Of a stretch of DNA of 64,000 nucleotides, positions 57,946 to 64,000 are shown piece after piece. The notes below the pieces were generated by a model, which searched no databases, was not told the DNA's origin, and saw nothing but the letters and a program-made list of their open reading frames with translations. The stretch is taken from the NCBI RefSeq assembly GCF_014856545.2, contig NZ_CP109811.1, positions 3,094,001 through 3,158,000 on the forward strand, given 5' to 3'. Each line of letters begins with the position of its first letter. The first letter of the stretch is position 1. Source of the stretch: Mesobacillus jeotgali (GTDB lineage Bacteria; Bacillota; Bacilli; Bacillales; Cytobacillaceae). The position numbers and the translations under genes are program-made.

Positions 57946-58018
57946 TTACTAAAGAATACTATAGGTGGATTATCATCTAGTAAATCATTTTTTGGGGTAA
58001 CCCTCGCCAAGGAGGCCG

Positions 58019-58335
58019 ATTGGTCACCAAAAGATCCTGTTTTGGGAGAATTCAGGTGTTAATGAAGCCTATTGGTTACCTAAAAATCCAATTCTCGGGA
58101 AAACAGGGCACCAATCAACCCTATTGGTTACCTAAAAATCCATTTTTCGGAAAATCAGGGCACCAATCAAGCCTATTGGTTACCTAAAACTCCATTTTTT
58201 GGAAAATAAGGGCACCAATGAAGCCTATTGGTTACCTAAAAATCCATTTTTTTGGAAAATCAAGGCATCAATGAAGCCTATTGGTTACCTAAAAATCCAT
58301 TTACCGGAAAATCAGGGCACCAATGAATTCAGGTT
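58019..58335. repeat. Tandem array of six 52-53-base units
   Basis: Units start at 58019, 58071, 58123, 58175, 58227 and 58280, so the period is 52 with one 53. Each begins ATTGGTNACC and ends GGGCACCAAT or a variant, so ATTGGT and ACCAAT can pair around an AT-rich loop. Four to five units are nearly identical (TAAAAATCCATTTTT in the loop); the first is diverged. A degenerate lead-in may start at about 57990. It fills the gap between the convergent genes ansA and ypdA. Confidence 0.92.
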
Positions 58336-58379
58336 GCTCCCACAGCTTTCTTTTCGCAGCAATATTCTCTTCTGAAAAT

Positions 58380-58403
58380 ATAAAAGGCGGGATTTCCCCC
58401 GCC
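58380..58403 (-). terminator. Terminator after ypdA
   Basis: Stem GGCGGG/CCCGCC (58386-58391 with 58398-58403). On the minus strand TTTTAT follows, next to the ypdA stop. Confidence 0.82.
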
Positions 58404-58404
58404 C

Positions 58405-59379
58405 TTATCCATTCTTGGTTCTGCTTGAGATCGCTTCTGCAATCTGTCCGCCATGGAAGCGTCCATTTTCGATGAATATTTCGTTCGCATTGTTACCGGC
58501 AGCAATTACTCCTGCAATAAAAATGCCTGGCACGTTTGTTTCCATTGATTCCGGATCAAAATATGGCCGACCTGTATCTTCCTCAATTTTCACGCCCATT
58601 TTCTCAAGGAATGCATGATCCGGACGGTATCCAGTCATCGCAAAAACGTGATCATTTTTTAGTTTGACCTTTTGCCCTTCGTGCTCATAAACCACATAGT
58701 CTTTTTCGATTTCTCTTACTTCTGCATTAAATACCATCTCTACAGACCCTGCCCTGACAAGCGCTTCAAATTCGGGAAGCACCCACGGTTTGATGCTTGG
58801 TGAATATTCTGCTCCTCTGTACAATACGGTCACTCGCGCCCCTGCCTTCTCCAGTTCAATCGCAGCATCCACACTGGAGTTTTTCCCGCCAATGACCACG
58901 ACATCCATATCGAAGAAAGGATGGGCTTCCTTAAAATAATGGGATACCTTGGATAAATCTTCGCCTGGTATTCCCATGAGATTCGGATGATCATAGTAAC
59001 CAGTCGCGATCACGATGTTTTGAGCGGTGTATTGCTGTTTATCCGTGGAAACCATGAACACGTTATCGCCTTGTTTTATAACTTCAGTCACCTTTTCATA
59101 TTTATTAATCCGAAGTTTTTCGCGTTTGACCACTTCACGGTAATACACCAATGCCTGATTCCGTTTTGGTTTAAGGTTCTCGGTTATGAAGGGAACATCG
59201 CCGATGGCCAGCTTTTCACTGCTGCTGAAGAAGGTTTGATGAGTGGGATAATTATAAATCGCATTCACAATATTTCCTTTTTCTATGATAAGTGGATTAA
59301 AGCCCTTTTTCTTCAAAGCAATCGCGGCGGCAAGACCACAGGGACCGCCCCCTACAATAATGACATCTTCCTTGTTCAT
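58405..59379 (-). CDS. ypdA: Bacillithiol disulfide reductase YpdA
   Basis: 324-residue FAD/NADPH oxidoreductase that reduces bacillithiol disulfide. The FAD loop is GGGPCGLAA, with C14 matching the conserved active cysteine of this family. The NADPH loop GGKNSSVDAAIELEKAG and FAMTGYRPDH follow. It works with BshA and BshB1 of this window and with bacilliredoxins encoded elsewhere. It lies between gudB and the ansA-side array. Confidence 0.94.
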   Translation of the reverse strand: MNKEDVIIVGGGPCGLAAAIALKKKGFNPLIIEKGNIVNAIYNYPTHQTFFSSSEKLAIGDVPFITENLKPKRNQALVYYREVVKREKLRINKYEKVTEVIKQGDNVFMVSTDKQQYTAQNIVIATGYYDHPNLMGIPGEDLSKVSHYFKEAHPFFDMDVVVIGGKNSSVDAAIELEKAGARVTVLYRGAEYSPSIKPWVLPEFEALVRAGSVEMVFNAEVREIEKDYVVYEHEGQKVKLKNDHVFAMTGYRPDHAFLEKMGVKIEEDTGRPYFDPESMETNVPGIFIAGVIAAGNNANEIFIENGRFHGGQIAEAISSRTKNG

Positions 59380-59423
59380 GTTGCAAAATCACTCCTTATG
59401 GATCTATATAAACCGTATAAGCA

Positions 59424-59462
59424 TATATAAAAAATCTCCTATCATTAAATGATAGGAGATTT
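59424..59462 (-). terminator. Terminator after gudB
   Basis: Perfect 14-base stem AAATCTCCTATCAT/ATGATAGGAGATTT with a three-base loop. On the minus strand TTTTTTATAT follows. It isolates gudB from ypdA. Confidence 0.92.
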
Positions 59463-59497
59463 CATCTTAAGATTCAATGAAGAACCCTTTGGTAATA

Positions 59498-60775
59498 TCA
59501 AATCCAGCCTCTGAAACGGCTAGCTTCAGCCATTTTGCGGACACCGACCATATAAGCAGCAAGACGCATGTCTACTCTGCGTGTCTGGGCTGTATCATAG
59601 ATGCTATCGAAGGATTTCACCATCACCTTTTCAAGCTTCTCTTCCACTTCTTCTTCTGTCCAATAATAACCCTGATTATTTTGGACCCATTCAAAGTAAG
59701 AAACCGTTACGCCGCCTGCGGAAGCGAGTACATCCGGAACCAGCAGGATGCCGCGTTCTGTAAGGATTTCTGTTGCTTCGAGCGTTGTTGGGCCATTAGC
59801 AGCCTCAACGACGATACTGGCCCTGATATTATGGGCATTTTCTTCAGTAATCTGATTTTCTATCGCAGCTGGAACAAGGATATCACAATCAAGTTCCAAC
59901 AATTCTTTATTTGTAATTGTATTATTGAATAATTTGGTTACTGTACCGAAACTGTCTCGACGGTCAAGCAAGTAGTCGACATCCAGTCCTGCAGGATCAT
60001 GCAGCGCACCGTAAGCATCAGAGATACCGATGATTTTCGCTCCAGCATCGTGCATGAACTTTGCTAAATAGCTTCCGGCATTACCGAATCCCTGTACGAC
60101 AACTCTTGCGCCTTCAAGTTCAATTCCTTTTTTCTTTGCAGCTTCGCGGATACAAATCGTAACCCCTTTTGCTGTTGCTGATTCACGACCATGTGAACCA
60201 CCGAGTACCAGCGGCTTGCCTGTAATGAATCCTGGAGAGTTAAATTCATCTATACGGCTGTATTCATCCATCATCCAAGCCATTATCTGTGAGTTTGTGA
60301 AAACATCAGGTGCCGGGATGTCTTTTGTTGGACCTACGATCTGACTGATCGCACGTACATATCCCCGGCTCAATCTTTCCAGTTCCCTGAATGACATATC
60401 GCGAGGATCACAAACGATCCCGCCTTTACCGCCGCCGTACGGCAGATCGACGATACCACATTTCAAGCTCATCCAGATTGATAAGGCTTTTACTTCTTTC
60501 TCTGTTACGTTTGGATGGAAACGTATTCCTCCCTTTGTTGGACCCACTGCATCATTGTGCTGCGCCCGGTAGCCAGTAAAGACTTTAACAGATCCGTCAT
60601 CCATTCTGACAGGAATTTTTACTGTCATCATCCTGAGCGGCTCCTTTAAAAGCTCAAAAACCTCATCTGGGTATCCGAGTTTTTCCAAAGCCTTGTGAAT
60701 AACAGTTTGTGTAGATCGTAAGACGTCATGTTTGTCTTCTTTATTTGGATTTTCATTACCGTTTGCGGCTACCAT
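59498..60775 (-). CDS. gudB: NAD-specific glutamate dehydrogenase
   Basis: 425-residue catabolic glutamate dehydrogenase. It has the catalytic lysine region PYGGGKGGI, GPTKGGIRFHP, and the NAD loop VQGFGNAGS. The segment TEKEVKALSIW has a single VKA. The B. subtilis 168 gudB pseudo-allele has a duplication there, so this copy should be active. It is very similar to GudB, but RocG cannot be excluded. AGGAGG precedes ATG 60775. A promoter and a cre-like site lie upstream. Confidence 0.95.
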   Translation of the reverse strand: MVAANGNENPNKEDKHDVLRSTQTVIHKALEKLGYPDEVFELLKEPLRMMTVKIPVRMDDGSVKVFTGYRAQHNDAVGPTKGGIRFHPNVTEKEVKALSIWMSLKCGIVDLPYGGGKGGIVCDPRDMSFRELERLSRGYVRAISQIVGPTKDIPAPDVFTNSQIMAWMMDEYSRIDEFNSPGFITGKPLVLGGSHGRESATAKGVTICIREAAKKKGIELEGARVVVQGFGNAGSYLAKFMHDAGAKIIGISDAYGALHDPAGLDVDYLLDRRDSFGTVTKLFNNTITNKELLELDCDILVPAAIENQITEENAHNIRASIVVEAANGPTTLEATEILTERGILLVPDVLASAGGVTVSYFEWVQNNQGYYWTEEEVEEKLEKVMVKSFDSIYDTAQTRRVDMRLAAYMVGVRKMAEASRFRGWI

Positions 60776-60825
60776 TGATAAACCTCCTAAATCACTTTTG
60801 CGGATGTTGTCTGCTTTCATGGATT

Positions 60826-60853
60826 AGTATACACCTTTGGTTATTTTATGCAA
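60826..60853 (-). promoter_or_regulatory. Sigma-A-type promoter of gudB
   Basis: On the minus strand TTGCAT, a 16-base spacer and TATACT. The -10 box is about 50 bases upstream of the gudB ATG. Confidence 0.55.
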
Positions 60854-60892
60854 GAAGAAAAAAACAGTTTTCCGCATTTTTTGATTATTGAA

Positions 60893-60906
60893 TGAAAACG
60901 CTACCA
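60893..60906. promoter_or_regulatory. Cre-like (CcpA) site upstream of gudB
   Basis: TGAAAACGCTACCA matches the cre consensus TGWAANCGNTNWCA at 13 of 14 positions. It lies about 40 bases upstream of the -35 box read for gudB. Confidence 0.5.
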
Positions 60907-61127
60907 TTCAAGCCCTTATTATTATTGGCTTAATAATAAATTAACTGAATAATAAGACATTACCTGGTGATCATACAGTATTTTAAGATTTATTTTGGGA
61001 TCGAAACACCCCTAATAATTTCTCTGATATTCCCCCTTTGGCAATCAGACAAGTTTGCAGAGGGAACGGATGACAAGACCACCTCTTAAACACAATATTT
61101 TCCATAAAAAAAGCCGAAACCCCTCCA

Positions 61128-61712
61128 TTATTTCATAAAATAATGGACAAGGTTTTCGACTGCACGTTCTTCCATAATTTCGTTCCCATACTCGAGCAGT
61201 CTGTGGATGCTCAATATTGATGGAACTCCGTATTCTGCCATGATTGAAACCGTCTTATCGGCCTCATTAGGCAATATCCCATTCATAAGCAAATAATAAT
61301 GGTCATTCATGAAATGCAGACTGCCTCCAATAATACCGGCGTCCAGGAGTCTTTTCGCCAGCTGGATCACGTCCTCGATATTCTCGAACTCGAATAAAAT
61401 GTCTTCGCTTCCTTCGAGCGTGACCTGCATTTCTATGATGCCATCATCAAACTGCTCCTCATCTTCATCCTGTTCAATCATAGTGACAATCATGACCATC
61501 CCCTGGGCATGCAATGAAAAAATTTCCACTGCAACTGAACCGATGATATCCAAATCGAATTCCTCGCTGGCTTCCTCAAGCATATCATGAAAAAGCTGAT
61601 GCCACTTCAACGAGTCTTTCCATATATCTTCTTTGGTCAATCCCCGGTCGGATAAGTCATCTATCGTAAGGAATATCTTAATCTTATTGTTGGTTAATCG
61701 TTCCAAGCGCAT
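61128..61712 (-). CDS. mecB: Adaptor protein MecB (YpbH)
   Basis: 194-residue MecA-family adaptor that brings substrates to the ClpC-ClpP protease. The N-terminal domain starts MRLERLTNNKIKIFLTIDDL and contains SDRGLTKEDIWKD. An acidic linker (EQDEDEEQFDD) precedes the C-terminal ClpC-binding domain. This start sequence is typical of YpbH rather than MecA. ATG 61712 is behind GGGGGC. Lies between gudB and the ypbG-side genes, as in B. subtilis. Confidence 0.93.
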   Translation of the reverse strand: MRLERLTNNKIKIFLTIDDLSDRGLTKEDIWKDSLKWHQLFHDMLEEASEEFDLDIIGSVAVEIFSLHAQGMVMIVTMIEQDEDEEQFDDGIIEMQVTLEGSEDILFEFENIEDVIQLAKRLLDAGIIGGSLHFMNDHYYLLMNGILPNEADKTVSIMAEYGVPSILSIHRLLEYGNEIMEERAVENLVHYFMK

Positions 61713-61777
61713 ATTCATGCCCCCTGCCATCGACAAAGCTCTTATTGTAGTTTATGAAAATATCGCAGGTTGGTGAG

Positions 61778-62692
61778 TTATTTAAGTTGATCGATGCGCT
61801 TTTTTAACCACATTTCCCATTCCGCTCTTGTCATTCCTACAATGTACTCCCGATATTTTTCTTGCTGCTCTAACGGCATGGAATCAAATGCTATTCCACC
61901 GAGCCCAATAATAAGGTCCGGGTTAATCCTTTTCATTTCTTCGGCAAGCTGCAAGGTTGCCTTTCTATTTTCATCGAGAGTGCAGGAGAAGAAAAGAAAT
62001 TTGGGTTTAATCTTTTCCACAACTACCTCCAGATCGTTTTCGGCAATACTTGTGCCAAGGAAGATAACTTCAAAGCCTTTTCGCCTTAGGTAGAGCGTAT
62101 AGATTAACAAACCGAGTTCATGCTTTTCACCGGGACCGCAAACTGCAATTGACTTTGGAAGGAATGAGCTGTGCGGAAAAGAATTTGATATCCCTTCTAT
62201 TCGCGAACGTATAAATGACGAAGCAAAATGCTCATGTGCAGTCGTTATACTACCCTCTTCCCATAAATCACCCACTTTAATCAAAATGGGACCCAATAAA
62301 TCAATAACAGTTTTATCAATTGTAAATAGACTAAACGCCTCATTGATTAATTCATGAGCTTTTGAACTGTCGAACTCAAGAAGTGCAGCCAATAGCTTGT
62401 CTCCAATTTCATCGACCCTGTCCCTTTTAGGCAGTTCGGATTTCTCCACGGAAACAGAAGAAGAGTTTTCAAGCAAAGTCACAGCCTGACTGATGGTAAA
62501 GCCTTGATTAATTTTTGAAATCAGCCACCGTAATATTTCTACATGCTCCTCGGTATATAATCGATGACCGGATTCATTTCTTACAGGGGCAAACATCTGA
62601 TATCTTCTTTCCCAGGCCCTAAGGGTGCCAGGCTGGATGCCAAGCATTTGGGATACTGCCTTTATATTGTATTTACCTGCGCCACTGCCCAT
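61778..62692 (-). CDS. MerR family regulator with B12-binding domain (CarH/LitR type)
   Basis: 304 residues. A MerR helix-turn-helix comes first (about 8-76, with YNIKAVSQMLG and LRAWERRY). A helical cap domain has W-x9-EH (W144, E154, H155 in WEEGSITTAHEH). A cobalamin Rossmann domain (about 181-300) has E-x-H-x-x-G (EKHELG, H191). These are the residues used by CarH/LitR photoreceptors to hold adenosylcobalamin. The ATG at 62692 has GGAGG eight bases upstream; an ATG at 62734 lacks a site. It lies between mecB and the phosphoesterase. Targets unknown. Confidence 0.85.
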   Translation of the reverse strand: MGSGAGKYNIKAVSQMLGIQPGTLRAWERRYQMFAPVRNESGHRLYTEEHVEILRWLISKINQGFTISQAVTLLENSSSVSVEKSELPKRDRVDEIGDKLLAALLEFDSSKAHELINEAFSLFTIDKTVIDLLGPILIKVGDLWEEGSITTAHEHFASSFIRSRIEGISNSFPHSSFLPKSIAVCGPGEKHELGLLIYTLYLRRKGFEVIFLGTSIAENDLEVVVEKIKPKFLFFSCTLDENRKATLQLAEEMKRINPDLIIGLGGIAFDSMPLEQQEKYREYIVGMTRAEWEMWLKKRIDQLK

Positions 62693-62768
62693 GCCAAAAC
62701 CTCCATCGTTACCTGTATTACCGATTATATCCATGTCTTAGCTTTGCTGTAAAACTTCAATCTGCTTT

Positions 62769-63545
62769 TCAGGAATCTGAAACCAATGTAATGAGATGCG
62801 TCTCAGCCTTTGCCCCCAGTCTCAAAGGGACTCCCGTGGTTCCATAGCCATTGCTGGTCAGCACTGTGGCGCCATTTTTCTTTTTGATCCCGCCTAATTC
62901 ATACGGACCAAACCCAAATATCCTGATTTGCCCCCCATGAGTATGACCGCTCAATACCAGGCGGATATTGTGTTCTGGCTTGAGGCTGTTAGCGATGGCA
63001 GGGTTATGGCTGATAAGGATCCTGAATCCTTCTTCCTCGGCATCACGGACGGCGAGATCCAGTCTGCTTTTACCAAGACTTAAATCATCAATCCCTAAAA
63101 CGTGCATTACGTCCCCAGATCCCGATTCAAATTTAACTGCGGTATTGTCCAGTACTTTAACACCCAAGTGGTATAAAAGTGAGTCAAGTTCATGGGAATT
63201 GAATTCATAATCATTGTTTCCCCAGACGAAAAAAACTGGGGCAATCGTTTTCAACTTTTCAATATTGGCAGAAACCCTCTCCAACGGAACACCTTTTTCA
63301 GCAAGGTCACCACCAATAATCACAAGGTCGGCCTTTCCTTTCACCGAGCTGATTATAGAATCCTGAATTATCCGCTTATGGATATCTGATATAAAAAAGA
63401 TTTTGACTGGCCCGAAGCTCTCCGGAAATCCCTTCAATTGTATTTCCTGCTCAAGCACTCTGTCAGCAAAGGCCTGGCGATACATATATAGTAAAAGGAA
63501 GCTGCCAATCAGCAGCATTCCAAGGATGATAAAAATAATCTCCAT
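62769..63545 (-). CDS. ypbG: Metallophosphoesterase YpbG
   Basis: 258 residues with one N-terminal membrane helix (about 2-22) and a calcineurin-like phosphoesterase domain. The metal motifs are FISDIHK (D-x-H), GGDLAEKG (GD), WGNNDYE (GNxx), ISHNP and SGHTHGGQ. It is of the YkuE/YpbG type, probably acting outside or at the membrane; substrate unknown. GGGAGG precedes ATG 63545. It starts 23 bases after the next gene. Confidence 0.9.
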   Translation of the reverse strand: MEIIFIILGMLLIGSFLLLYMYRQAFADRVLEQEIQLKGFPESFGPVKIFFISDIHKRIIQDSIISSVKGKADLVIIGGDLAEKGVPLERVSANIEKLKTIAPVFFVWGNNDYEFNSHELDSLLYHLGVKVLDNTAVKFESGSGDVMHVLGIDDLSLGKSRLDLAVRDAEEEGFRILISHNPAIANSLKPEHNIRLVLSGHTHGGQIRIFGFGPYELGGIKKKNGATVLTSNGYGTTGVPLRLGAKAETHLITLVSDS

Positions 63546-63568
63546 TTTTGCCTCCCGCAATACTTTAT

Positions 63569-63955
63569 CTAGCTTTCATTTCCGTCCTCTGGTGAGCTAA
63601 AAGACATCATACCATAAAGCAAACAGAAAACGAAAAAAATTGCTGTCTGCCAAACACCCAGGGGCAGCAGCAAAAAAAATGAGCCTAGACAGGTGATTGC
63701 CAGAATAATATCAGTTCCAGACTCCTTTTTCCCTTTATTTGCAGTTATGACACCAACACCCCCGTCCCTGATCAACCCACCCATTGCATACATCCCGAAT
63801 ACAAGAGCCACTATCCCGGCAAGATACTCAAAAGGATTCAGAATAAACTCTCCCAGGAAGTCCTCGGAGTGAAAGGAAAAGATTGTTGACAGCGAAAAGA
63901 TGAACAGGTAACCGCAAAGCAGTCCAATGACCAGCCTGAAAATTTTCCAAAGCAT
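63569..63955 (-). CDS. Small membrane protein of unknown function
   Basis: 128 residues with about four membrane helices (about 4-24, 40-60, 80-97 and 100-118), and a charged C-terminal tail. Between helices 2 and 3 is a polar stretch (ANKGKKESGTD). GGGAGG precedes ATG 63955. Position next to ypbG suggests the ypbF place of B. subtilis, but I cannot confirm homology. Confidence 0.7.
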   Translation of the reverse strand: MLWKIFRLVIGLLCGYLFIFSLSTIFSFHSEDFLGEFILNPFEYLAGIVALVFGMYAMGGLIRDGGVGVITANKGKKESGTDIILAITCLGSFFLLLPLGVWQTAIFFVFCLLYGMMSFSSPEDGNES

Positions 63956-64000
63956 ACAAAAACCTCCCATACACAATGTATGAAAGGCCCTTGTCTTTAT

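Overview
The window is a stretch of the chromosome of an endospore-forming Bacillaceae (Bacillus or Mesobacillus type, low G+C). The evidence is the gene order, which follows the Bacillus subtilis ponA-to-ypbF region almost gene for gene; sporulation and germination genes (spoIVA, sleB-ypeB, ypjB, the YIEGIA/yphA group); bacillithiol genes (bshA, bshB1, ypdA); a menaquinol:cytochrome c reductase (qcrABC) with heptaprenyl-menaquinone genes (hepS, menH, hepT); and strong AGGAGG-type ribosome binding sites. Nearly all genes are on the minus strand. The exceptions are the ponA tail at the left edge, ypjC, the small gene ypzI and ansA. I saw no rRNA, tRNA, prophage, IS element or CRISPR.

Layout from left to right. 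1-5150: ponA C-terminus, then ypoC, nth, dnaD, aspB, ypmB, ypmA; asnS, normally between aspB and dnaD, is absent. 5151-9882: an interspersed hairpin-rich repeat, an inactive-looking ComEC-type metallo-beta-lactamase-fold protein, and dinG. 9883-17802: pantothenate genes panB-panC-panD, birA, cca, bshA, bshB1, mgsA, dapB, ypjD. 18076-21252: ypjC, a YugP-type metallopeptidase, ypjB, ypjA. 21473-26732: qcrABC, ypiF, a tandem array of hairpin units, ypiB, ypiA. 26818-34119: an unrecognised 301-residue protein, then aroA, tyrA, hisC, aroH, aroB, aroC, with the trp operon missing from its usual place. 34375-40708: cheR, ndk, hepT, menH, hepS, mtrB (TRAP), folE, hbs. 41212-48801: spoIVA, yphF, yphE, gpsA, der, a small capping-type protein, a YIEGIA protein, yphA, ypzI. 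48909-56799: fni, ypfD, plsC, cmk, ypfB, motI (ypfA), sleB-ypeB, prsW. 56902-63955: ansA, a second hairpin array, ypdA, gudB, mecB, a MerR/B12-binding regulator with the CarH photoreceptor motif, a metallophosphoesterase and a small membrane protein.

The gene groups serve shikimate-to-aromatic amino acid synthesis, isoprenoid/menaquinone synthesis and respiration, coenzyme A and biotin use, thiol redox balance, nitrogen/carbon exchange (aspB, gudB, ansA) and spore formation or germination. Many overlaps of 1-8 bases show tight operons, and intrinsic terminators mark most operon ends.

The parts not explained by ordinary genes are: two intergenic tandem arrays with a 52-53 base period and unrelated sequences, each unit foldable into a hairpin (24295-24718 and 58019-58335), and a weaker possible third (9510-9660); an interspersed repeat present at 5303-5549 and, inverted, at 39363-39495; the CarH-like regulator at 61778-62692; TRAP without a local trp operon, plus TRAP-like triplets over the hisC ribosome binding site; and a catabolite-response-like site upstream of gudB.
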